From contig JADGDK010000006.1 in NCBI GenBank assembly GCA_016744895.1, forward strand, positions 12,817 through 49,708: 36,892 nucleotides of DNA, read 5' to 3'. The DNA comes from Campylobacterales bacterium (GTDB lineage: Bacteria; Campylobacterota; Campylobacteria; Campylobacterales; QNZT01). The position numbers were made by a program, and so were the translations under genes. Under the pieces are notes generated by a model that searched no databases, was not told the origin of the DNA, and saw only the letters and a list, made by a program, of their open reading frames with translations. This document shows positions 1 through 8,350 of this stretch, in pieces (position 1 is the stretch's first letter; each line of letters begins with the position of its first letter).

Positions 1-1477
1 TCTATTAAGTGATCTTCAACTCGAAATCAATCGACTCCAAAATAAAAATAACAATATACAAGAAAAACTTTTCTCACTAAAAAATGATATCCAAAATGCC
101 ATTCCAAATGAATCAAATCATTCACTTTTAGCCCAGCAAATGCAGTATGCATTTTACAAAATATCCCAAGATAAAATTCAAAAATCTCTCAAACTTTACA
201 ATGAGCTTTTTAAAAAAGAGTTTAAACTATTTGAATCAGCACTCTCCAAAGTAAAATTTATTGAGCACAGTGCAAAAAAGATTATCAGAAATGTAGACTC
301 AAAAATAAGTTCGCTAAAAGATAAAAACCTTCTTTTGAGTATCGATAAAGATAGTGAAGCTCTCAGAGAAGAGAAGGAACAAAAGGTCATCATCAAAAAA
401 GAGCAAAAGATCCAAGAAGAGACTGATATCACAATCGTTAAAAAGCTTCATGCTGAAATCTTACTCTCTTTAAAATGGCTCAAAGAGAAAAAACAAGAAC
501 CATTTTTATATGCAATAGAGACTATAGAAAATGATATCAAGCTCTTAAGTGAAGAAGAAAAAAAGAAATTCTCATCTATCACAGAACTTCTTCTTGTCCT
601 TGAAGAGAAACAATTTGATACAAGCTCAACTGCCATGGCTTCAACGCAAATAGGGCTCAAGTATATCATGCAAGGAACGCTAAACTTTATCAATAAAACA
701 CTTTTTGTCTATGAAGAAAAAGCCTTTTCACTTAAAACGGTCATCACTTTTATCATACTCATCATGATAGGTTCTATCATTGCAAAAATTTATAAAAACA
801 TCGTAGATAGGTTTCATAAAGCAAATAGAATTAAAAGTCTCTCAAGTGCTAGAATGATTGCAAATAGTGGATATTACCTTATTATACTCAGTACATTTTT
901 CTTTGCACTCAAAAGTATCGGTTTAAACTTACATACGATATTTATCATCATTGGTGCAATATTGCTGTGGATTGCACTTGGGCTTCAAGGGTTTATCTCT
1001 AACTATGCGATGGGAATTTTGATGAAAATTGACCGTTCTATTCGCATAGGTGATCTTGTAGAGCTAGATTCTCAAATGATTGGATCTGTAGATGATATGG
1101 ATTTTAGATCTGTTACCATTCTTACAGGAGATCAAACACGCATCACTATACCAAACTCTAGATTTATCACCGAAACCTTTATCAATCACTCACTTGAAGA
1201 TCATATCAAACGTTTTCATATCCATTTTAGTGTAGACAATAAGATAGACAATGATGTTGTCCAAAAAATTGTTTTAGAGGCACTAAAAGAGAGTTCTATC
1301 TCACATATCGATACACCGGAAAAAAGACCCAAAGTGATTCTGATAGATGTCAATAGAAGAATCGTAAGATACGCACTTCTTGTCTGGATTGATCAACACG
1401 GAGGATACGATATCCCTGTAGAAAAATCAGCTTTTTTAGCACTCATACACCAAAGTCTTAAAAAAGTTGCACTATAA
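1..1477 (+). CDS. MscS-family mechanosensitive channel, 5' end truncated by the window edge
   Basis: The listed ORF starts at 140, but the same frame is open back to base 2 (LLSDLQLEINRLQNKNNNIQEKLFSLKND...), so the gene begins outside the window. TM helices are followed by an MscS-like beta domain (LQGFISNYAMGILMKIDRSIRIGDLVELDSQMIGSVDDMDFRSVTILTGDQTRITIPNSRFI). Confidence 0.88.
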   Translation, partial: LLSDLQLEINRLQNKNNNIQEKLFSLKNDIQNAIPNESNHSLLAQQMQYAFYKISQDKIQKSLKLYNELFKKEFKLFESALSKVKFIEHSAKKIIRNVDSKISSLKDKNLLLSIDKDSEALREEKEQKVIIKKEQKIQEETDITIVKKLHAEILLSLKWLKEKKQEPFLYAIETIENDIKLLSEEEKKKFSSITELLLVLEEKQFDTSSTAMASTQIGLKYIMQGTLNFINKTLFVYEEKAFSLKTVITFIILIMIGSIIAKIYKNIVDRFHKANRIKSLSSARMIANSGYYLIILSTFFFALKSIGLNLHTIFIIIGAILLWIALGLQGFISNYAMGILMKIDRSIRIGDLVELDSQMIGSVDDMDFRSVTILTGDQTRITIPNSRFITETFINHSLEDHIKRFHIHFSVDNKIDNDVVQKIVLEALKESSISHIDTPEKRPKVILIDVNRRIVRYALLVWIDQHGGYDIPVEKSAFLALIHQSLKKVAL

Positions 1478-1496
1478 TCTCCCAAAAAGAAGATAG

Positions 1497-2618
1497 ATGG
1501 ATTTTCAATTAGACCATAGCGACGGCAATGCTAGAGCTTGTACAATCACAACAGCACATTCAACCATACAAACACCTGTTTTTATGCCCGTAGGAACACT
1601 TGGCAGTATCAAAGCACTTGACAGTTTTGATATGACAGAACATCTCAAAACAGATATCATTTTAGCCAATACTTACCATCTCTATCTTCGTCCTGGAGAT
1701 GAAACAGTAAAACATTTTGGTGGATTACATGGATTTGCCAATTATCCTAATAGTTTTTTAACTGATAGCGGAGGTTTTCAAGCTTTTTCACTCTCTAAGA
1801 TGACCAAACAAGATGAAAATGGCATCACTTTTAAAAGTCATATAGATGGTTCCCTACACTATTTTACACCAGAAAAAGTGATAGATATACAAAACAATTT
1901 AAATAGCGATATCATGATGGTTCTTGATGATCTTATCGCACTTCCAGCAGAAGTTGAGCGGATCAAACTCTCTATTGAACGTACCACAGCTTGGGCTAAA
2001 AAATCAATCGAATACCACAAAGCGCAACAAGCAAAAGGAATTGGAACACACCAAAATATCTTTGCAATTGTACAAGGTGGTATCGATAAACAGTTTCGAA
2101 AACTTTCAGCTACACAATTAACAAAATTTGATTTTGATGGGTTTGCTATCGGAGGACTTAGTGTGGGTGAGGCAAATAGTGACATGTATGAAACGGTAGA
2201 GTTTACAGCACCATTTTTACCAAAAGACAAACCAAGATATCTTATGGGTGTAGGAACCCCAGAAGATTTGATAGAAAATATTGAGAGAGGGATCGATATG
2301 TTTGATTGTGTTATGCCAACTCGAAATGCACGAAATGGAACACTCTTTACCTCTTTTGGAAAAATGAATATCAAAGGTGCAAAACATAAACTTAGTGATC
2401 TTCCTATCGATCCTGAGTGTTCATGCCACACTTGTAAAAATTACTCAAGAGGGTATTTAAATCATCTTTTTAGATCTCATGAATTAACTTACTTTAGACT
2501 TGCTTCACTTCATAACCTACACTATTACATCACACTCATGAAAGAAGTGAGAGTTGCTATTTTAGAAAATAGATTTCAAGAGTTTAAAAAAGAGTTTTAT
2601 GCAAAAAGAGGAAAATAA
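1497..2618 (+). CDS. tgt: tRNA-guanine transglycosylase
   Basis: TGT motifs: [73 protein letters not shown] and zinc site [17 protein letters not shown]. Confidence 0.97.
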   Translation: MDFQLDHSDGNARACTITTAHSTIQTPVFMPVGTLGSIKALDSFDMTEHLKTDIILANTYHLYLRPGDETVKHFGGLHGFANYPNSFLTDSGGFQAFSLSKMTKQDENGITFKSHIDGSLHYFTPEKVIDIQNNLNSDIMMVLDDLIALPAEVERIKLSIERTTAWAKKSIEYHKAQQAKGIGTHQNIFAIVQGGIDKQFRKLSATQLTKFDFDGFAIGGLSVGEANSDMYETVEFTAPFLPKDKPRYLMGVGTPEDLIENIERGIDMFDCVMPTRNARNGTLFTSFGKMNIKGAKHKLSDLPIDPECSCHTCKNYSRGYLNHLFRSHELTYFRLASLHNLHYYITLMKEVRVAILENRFQEFKKEFYAKRGK

Positions 2619-2630
2619 GGAGACCATTAA

Positions 2631-3911
2631 ATGAAAGAATTTTTTAAAGTCTGGCTTCCCATTTTTCTACTTATAGCTGCAGTTTTTTGGTTTAGTGCAC
2701 AGTTTATCAAACCAGAAGCTGATAAAGTACTGAGTATCGCAACTGGCCGTGCAGGTGGGAGTTATTATAATTATGCACAAAGATATCAGATACTTTTACA
2801 AGAGTATGGTATCGAAGTCAAAATTGTAGAGACAGCCGGTTCTCTTGAAACTCTTGATCTTTTAAAAGATCATAAAGTAGATATTGGATTTGTACAAGGT
2901 GGCACGGTTGATCACAAAGAACATAAAGATCTTGAATCCATTGCAAGTATCTATTATGAACCGTTATGGCTTTTTATGAAAAAAGTTGATAACCCTATAG
3001 AGTATATATCACAACTTGAGTCCAAAAGAGTTTCCATTGGGGAAAAAGGAAGTGGAACAAGTGCTATTCTCAAGCAAATCGTAAAAGCCAATGAACTCAA
3101 AATCGGCACAACAAAAATTGAAAATCTTTCTCTTTTAAACTCATACAATGCACTAAAAAACAAAAAACTTGATGCCTTTTTTTCTGTTATCTCAGCAGAT
3201 GCACCGATCATTTTAGAACTTCTCAAAGATAAGAGTATTGAAGCGATTTCCCTAAAAAGAATTAAAGCGTATGAAAAAAACTTCTCATCTCTTGAAGGAA
3301 TCACCATTTATGAGGGAAGTTTGAACCTTATAAATAACCTGCCTAAAAAAGATATCCATCTACTTTCAACGACAGCAACACTGGCCGTACATAAAGATGT
3401 TGATGATACCTTAGTCCGACTTTTTACTAAAATAGTCAAAAGCGAAAATCAGAGAAATAATGAATTTCCCTCTCTTAAACATTTAGAACTTCCTGTACAT
3501 CCAGAGGCTAAAAAGTATATGTTAAAAGGTGATAGTATCCTTGAGAAGATCTTTCCATATTGGATCGCATCAAATCTTGATAGACTTAAAATCATGCTCA
3601 TCCCTCTTTTGACCCTGATGATTCCTCTTTTAAAAGGATTTTTACCCCTTTATCGATGGCGTATCCGATCTAAGATCTACAGATGGTACAAACAGTTAGA
3701 TCAGCATGGACAACAATGGGAGCAATATGATCAAAAAAGTCTTTTACATGGAATACAAGAGATTGAAGCGCTCCAAAAAGAGATCAAAGAACATGTCAAT
3801 GTACCACTCCCATACATGAGTGAATATTACATGCTCAAAACACATGTGGATTTTATACATCAAAAAATGTTACAAAGTTTCGATAACATGAAAGAAAAGG
3901 AATCGTTATGA
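2631..3911 (+). CDS. TAXI-family (TRAP-type) solute-binding protein with a C-terminal membrane helix and cytosolic tail
   Basis: N-terminal TM, then SIATGRAGGSYYNYAQRYQ and VDIGFVQGGTVD typical of TAXI proteins. C-terminal hydrophobic segment LDRLKIMLIPLLTLMIPLLKGFLPLYRW is followed by a charged tail. Confidence 0.85.
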   Translation: MKEFFKVWLPIFLLIAAVFWFSAQFIKPEADKVLSIATGRAGGSYYNYAQRYQILLQEYGIEVKIVETAGSLETLDLLKDHKVDIGFVQGGTVDHKEHKDLESIASIYYEPLWLFMKKVDNPIEYISQLESKRVSIGEKGSGTSAILKQIVKANELKIGTTKIENLSLLNSYNALKNKKLDAFFSVISADAPIILELLKDKSIEAISLKRIKAYEKNFSSLEGITIYEGSLNLINNLPKKDIHLLSTTATLAVHKDVDDTLVRLFTKIVKSENQRNNEFPSLKHLELPVHPEAKKYMLKGDSILEKIFPYWIASNLDRLKIMLIPLLTLMIPLLKGFLPLYRWRIRSKIYRWYKQLDQHGQQWEQYDQKSLLHGIQEIEALQKEIKEHVNVPLPYMSEYYMLKTHVDFIHQKMLQSFDNMKEKESL

Positions 3912-4066
3912 AAAAATCTCTTTTTCTAATTTTTACACTGGTATTATTTACAGGCTGTACTGCCTCACATAACCCCTTTATAAATGTGGGTGCCAGTAAA
4001 ACTGTGAATGTCGGTGGTATTGATGTAGGTGTTGGAGTTCATGATATTATACGGTTAGGAAAATAA
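3908..4066 (+). CDS. Small (52 aa) lipoprotein of unknown function
   Basis: Not in the supplied ORF track. ATG at 3908 overlaps the TGA of the upstream gene (ATGA). Translation MKKSLFLIFTLVLFTGCTASHNPFINVGASKTVNVGGIDVGVGVHDIIRLGK* has a signal peptide and lipobox LFTGC. Confidence 0.75.
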   Translation: MKKSLFLIFTLVLFTGCTASHNPFINVGASKTVNVGGIDVGVGVHDIIRLGK

Positions 4067-4072
4067 TATATC

Positions 4073-4384
4073 TTAAAAATCTTCAATTTTAAATACTTCA
4101 TAAGCCACCTCTTCGTATGGATGAGTCTCTTTTAAAGTCTTGATTGCTTTACATATTAAATCATCTGCACATATCAACTCTACTTTATACTCCTGCACAC
4201 GCTCAAGTTCATTAATCATGCCAATATAAGGATTTGCATTTCCAATAGGTTTAAATTGACCCATACCTAAAGATTCCCAAGAACAACACTCATAATCACC
4301 TATCTTGCCAACACCAATATCAAATAGAGCCTGTTTTGTTTTCTCTTTATCTTTGGATGGGACAAAGTAATTTAATTTGTACAT
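4073..4384 (-). CDS. NIF3/YqfO-like (CutA-like fold) domain protein
   Basis: MYKLNYFVPSKDKEKTKQALFDIGVGKIGDYECCSWESLGMGQFKPIGNANPYIG...ETHPYEEVAYEVF; the GxGxF...HPYEEVAY pattern is typical of the YqfO insert domain. Confidence 0.75.
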   Translation of the reverse strand: MYKLNYFVPSKDKEKTKQALFDIGVGKIGDYECCSWESLGMGQFKPIGNANPYIGMINELERVQEYKVELICADDLICKAIKTLKETHPYEEVAYEVFKIEDF

Positions 4385-4431
4385 TTGATTTCCGATACAT
4401 AATTTTTACTTTTATTGAGACAAGGTATTTG

Positions 4432-5145
4432 CTAATTTCTAATTTCTAAATCAAACTCACTCTTACCTTTGACAGTAGTAAACCCATTTGCAACCCAGTC
4501 TTGCATCCCTCCTCTATACCATAAGAGTTTATTTCCTGGATAACCTAAGTTTATAAGTCTAATGATCATTTTCTGTGATTGTGAACACCAACTGCCATTA
4601 CAAAATATAACAGCAGTCTTACTTCGTGAAAAATCTAAATAACTTTTTCTCTGTATAATACCGAGTATATCAACCATATTTTCAAACTCTTCAAGTTTAT
4701 TATCATCTTCTTCTGTCATTGCATGAATTTGATTAAATGGTAGATTTACTGCGGTAGGTATTGTCATCTGCTCGTACCATCGTCTAGTACGTCCATCTAT
4801 CAAAACGTACTTTTCAGGTTTTTTTTGTTGATTTTTAATATGCGCTAAAACTTCAAGTTCAGCTATAGTTTTTATATCTCTATGTATTTGCATAGGTTGT
4901 GACACGCCAACTACTGTTACAAAAGTTTTTTTACATGCCTTTGGTATATCTTGATCTGCAAAATCACTACCAAATAGAGTCTTTGGATTTATATGAACGT
5001 TATCACACTCTTTACTCTTTTGCCTATGAATAACTATAGTTTTATTGCCATCAACAACTGTGACACCTTTTTTCTGAACTTCTCGTAACGAATCATTCGA
5101 TCCAAATAGATATGCTGTAAATAAAAAATATAGAAGTCTCTTCAT
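4432..5145 (-). CDS. Rhodanese-like domain protein, probably periplasmic
   Basis: N-terminal signal-like MKRLLYFLFTAYLFGS; VLIDGRTRRWYEQMTIPTAVNLPF; Cys loop VIFCNGSWCSQSQKMI; WYRGGMQDWVANGF. Confidence 0.8.
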   Translation of the reverse strand: MKRLLYFLFTAYLFGSNDSLREVQKKGVTVVDGNKTIVIHRQKSKECDNVHINPKTLFGSDFADQDIPKACKKTFVTVVGVSQPMQIHRDIKTIAELEVLAHIKNQQKKPEKYVLIDGRTRRWYEQMTIPTAVNLPFNQIHAMTEEDDNKLEEFENMVDILGIIQRKSYLDFSRSKTAVIFCNGSWCSQSQKMIIRLINLGYPGNKLLWYRGGMQDWVANGFTTVKGKSEFDLEIRN

Positions 5146-5190
5146 AACTCACCCCATAAAAAAATTTTTACATTATAACATTTTTTTATA

Positions 5191-5979
5191 CTATAAGCTA
5201 TTTTTCAAAATTTCTTTACAAAAACTAATTAACGCTTCATTTCTATGTTTCATCGCACCTTTAAGTAATATTTCTAACTTTTTCTCTATTTCTTGCTTTA
5301 CAATGGGAAGCGATCTATGTTTTAAAAGTGATTGAATCCTATATCTATCCATAGAGTGATATTTAAAAGAGAGTTGCTCATGTCCTGCAAATTTAGTCGT
5401 AAGAGCATCTTCAATTAACCCTACTTCGTATGATTTTAAAATCCGTAGCCACAAATCATAATCTTCACAAACTTCCAAATTTTCATCAAAATAACCTATC
5501 TCATCAAATAATGATCGATCGATCATAGCAGTAGAAGGAGCAATTTTACAAAAGTTTAAATTCTCTTCAAAACAAAATCCACTCGGTTTTTGATGCTGTT
5601 TTTTCTGTTTGATGCTTTTCCCATCTCTTATCCACGCTTCACCAGTATGTGAAAAAAGAATATGAGGATTTTCTTCGTGAAAAAGAAGTTGTATTTGTAA
5701 TTTTTGTTCATGCCATATATCATCAGAGTCTAAAAGGGCAATCCATCGATTTTTTGCGTATTTAATTCCACTGTTTCTAGCAGAGGAAACTCCACTATTT
5801 TTTTGAGTGATAATTTTGATTTTATCATTAAAAGATTCTAAAACTAATGGTGTATCATCACTAGAACCATCATCTACAACGATAATCTCATTTGCTGCAA
5901 GGGATTGATCCAAAACAGACTCAATCGCCCTTTTTACTAACTTTGGGCGATTATATACGGGGATAACTACTGAGATCAA
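5191..5979 (-). CDS. Family 2 glycosyltransferase
   Basis: ISVVIPVYNRPKLVKRAIESVLDQSLAANEIIVVDDGSSDDTP and IALLDSDDIWHEQKL. Confidence 0.93.
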   Translation of the reverse strand: MISVVIPVYNRPKLVKRAIESVLDQSLAANEIIVVDDGSSDDTPLVLESFNDKIKIITQKNSGVSSARNSGIKYAKNRWIALLDSDDIWHEQKLQIQLLFHEENPHILFSHTGEAWIRDGKSIKQKKQHQKPSGFCFEENLNFCKIAPSTAMIDRSLFDEIGYFDENLEVCEDYDLWLRILKSYEVGLIEDALTTKFAGHEQLSFKYHSMDRYRIQSLLKHRSLPIVKQEIEKKLEILLKGAMKHRNEALISFCKEILKNSL

Positions 5980-6584
5980 CTCTTTTTCTTAGTTGCGTAT
6001 GAAAAATACCACCAGATAAGTGAACCAAATGTTAAAAGCACAAGTGGCATGATGATAGGATTTGATTTGATATAGCCAAATGCATTAACAATCTGTTCTC
6101 CACCCCAGTAACTTAAAAGTCCAAAAAACAGACCCCAAAATATTGATGCTGGAGCATTTAAAATACCAAACTTTACAAAGCTATATTTGGTTAAACCAAA
6201 AGCAATAGGAACAAGTGTTTTAACACCATAAATATACTTTTGGATAAAAACAACCCAATTTCCATATTTTTTGATCAATACATGGGAGAGTGCAAATTTT
6301 CTTCTATGGTTCTTCATATAAGGTTGTGTAAATTGTTTGTTATATCGTGCCATGTAAAACAAGAACATGTCACCGATATAGTTGGATATAACAGCCACTG
6401 CGATAGAAGTAGAGATATCCATCTTACCCATGTATGAGAGTGCGCCAGCAGCTATTAATGCAAAAAAACCTCCACCAAATGAGTAGAGAAATAGTATGAT
6501 ATATCCATAGGTTGATAATGAGTTTAGTAAGTCTTCCACTTTAATTTTTTCCTTGGTTAAAATATTGGGCAAAATGTCCGTCAA
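5976..6584 (-). CDS. DedA-family membrane protein (start uncertain; may begin at the GTG near 6542)
   Basis: Polytopic; GGGFFALIAAGALSYMGKMDISTSIAVAVISNYIGDMFLFYMARY and KYGNWVVFIQKYIYGVKTLVPIAFGL resemble DedA. 4-nt overlap with the GT2 gene. Confidence 0.82.
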   Translation of the reverse strand: MTDILPNILTKEKIKVEDLLNSLSTYGYIILFLYSFGGGFFALIAAGALSYMGKMDISTSIAVAVISNYIGDMFLFYMARYNKQFTQPYMKNHRRKFALSHVLIKKYGNWVVFIQKYIYGVKTLVPIAFGLTKYSFVKFGILNAPASIFWGLFFGLLSYWGGEQIVNAFGYIKSNPIIMPLVLLTFGSLIWWYFSYATKKKS

Positions 6585-8316
6585 GTTCTAGCAGTTCTCT
6601 CTTGCTTCCTGACTCTACAATTTCACCATGTTCGAGTACATAAATAAAATCCGCCATGTTCACGGTACTCAAACGATGCGCGATAATTATAGTGGTTCTT
6701 TCTTTTAAAAACAATGCTAATTCATCAAAAAGTATATCTTCTGTTGTCACATCCAAAGAGGAAGTAGACTCATCTAATATCACGATATTTGGTTGGGCTA
6801 TGATCATCCTCGCAATTGAGAGCCTCTGTCTCTGTCCACCAGAGAGTTTAATACCATTTTTCCCAACCACCGCGTCTATACCATTTTCAAGAGTTTGTGT
6901 AAATTCTCCAAGTTGAGCGATACGAAGTGCTTCGTGTATCTGCTCATCACTCACCTCTTTTCCAAATGTTAAATTAAAACGAATCGTCTCATTAAACATC
7001 ATAGGACTTTGAAGTACCATGTACACATTGCTTCGCATGACATCTAGCCCTATTTTATCACTATCAACTCCATCAAAAAACAGTTGCCCACTGTTTTGTT
7101 GATAAAACCCTGCGATAATTTGTGCCAACGTAGTTTTACCACTACCACTTGCACCAACAATTGCAACTTTACAAGCTTTTGGTATCTGCATATTGATATC
7201 TTTTAAAACAGGTTTCTTATTTCCATACTCAAAATTGACGTGTTCTAATGTGATCTCATTTGTAAATTGCCCTCTAAATGGATTCTTTTCATGCTTAAAA
7301 TCTGGTTCAGCCTTCAACGCAAAAATAGCATTGATACGTTCAAGTGCTGCTTTGGCATTATGAAAATCATACTGAATATTGATGATCTCTTGTATCGGAT
7401 TCATAATTACCCACAAATACCCAAAAACAGCAAACATAAACCCAATAGTCAAGTCGCTATAAGCTACCATTAAAATACCGAGGCCTCTTAAAAATTCAAA
7501 ACCTGTCAAAAATAGCATATAGGACTTTTTTTGTGAAGCATCACTCTTGTAGCCAAAGTTTATCGCTGCAGTTTTGATCTTTTTTGCATCACCATCAAGT
7601 GCTGTAAAAAACTTTTTCTCACTGTTACTTGCACGCACTTGCCAAAAAAGATCTAGTGTTTCATTGAGTGTATCTTGAAACTTGGAAATTTTAGCATTCT
7701 CTTCTTTTTTCAAAACTGAAACTTTTCGTGCTAATTTAGTCGTAAAAATAACAATGATTGGATTTAAGATCAAGATAAAAAGTGCCAATTGCCAATGGAT
7801 CATAAAAAGCACAATCCCAATCCCAATAATCGTCAAAACTGAGATCAAAAGCCGACTAATCGAAGAGCTTAAAAATGTATCCACCGTTGCAATATCCACG
7901 ACCATCAATGAAGATATCTTTCCACTACCAAAATGTTCATATTCACTCAATGAAAGCTTTGAAATATGACTCAAAAGCTCTTGACGTATCTTATAAACAA
8001 TCTCTTTTGAGATGATATTAAAATACCAATTTTGCCAAACAGTCAGTGCAAAATAAGCCCCACGAAGTATGATAGCGATAAAAAGTGCAAGGACGATATA
8101 AAAATAATCTTCATGAGGAGCACCAAAAATATAATTGGCATGTTCTAAAAACCAGCCTGGTTTATCTAAAAGTATCTCATCTACCAAAAGAGGCATCATA
8201 AGTGGTACTGGAACACTCACAATAACTGCTAAAAGTGCAATCAAGTTTGCTTTTATAAGCATTGGTTTGTGTTTTAAAATCTCTTTGAAGATTTGATTAA
8301 ATGTGTATTTTTGCAT
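6541..8316 (-). CDS. ABC exporter, fused permease and ATPase
   Basis: N-terminal TM domain; Walker A GASGSGKTT, signature LSGGQRQRLSIAR, Walker B IVILDEST, H-loop IIIAHRLSTV. Confidence 0.95.
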   Translation of the reverse strand: MQKYTFNQIFKEILKHKPMLIKANLIALLAVIVSVPVPLMMPLLVDEILLDKPGWFLEHANYIFGAPHEDYFYIVLALFIAIILRGAYFALTVWQNWYFNIISKEIVYKIRQELLSHISKLSLSEYEHFGSGKISSLMVVDIATVDTFLSSSISRLLISVLTIIGIGIVLFMIHWQLALFILILNPIIVIFTTKLARKVSVLKKEENAKISKFQDTLNETLDLFWQVRASNSEKKFFTALDGDAKKIKTAAINFGYKSDASQKKSYMLFLTGFEFLRGLGILMVAYSDLTIGFMFAVFGYLWVIMNPIQEIINIQYDFHNAKAALERINAIFALKAEPDFKHEKNPFRGQFTNEITLEHVNFEYGNKKPVLKDINMQIPKACKVAIVGASGSGKTTLAQIIAGFYQQNSGQLFFDGVDSDKIGLDVMRSNVYMVLQSPMMFNETIRFNLTFGKEVSDEQIHEALRIAQLGEFTQTLENGIDAVVGKNGIKLSGGQRQRLSIARMIIAQPNIVILDESTSSLDVTTEDILFDELALFLKERTTIIIAHRLSTVNMADFIYVLEHGEIVESGSKRELLELDGHFAQYFNQGKN

Positions 8317-8350
8317 AAAACATTGTAGCGAAATGTTTTAAATTTTTATC

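Noticed and set aside
1859-2431. 190-aa minus-strand ORF opposite tgt
   Set aside because: Fully antisense to a strongly conserved gene with no domain resemblance or independent ribosome-binding site; most likely a shadow ORF.
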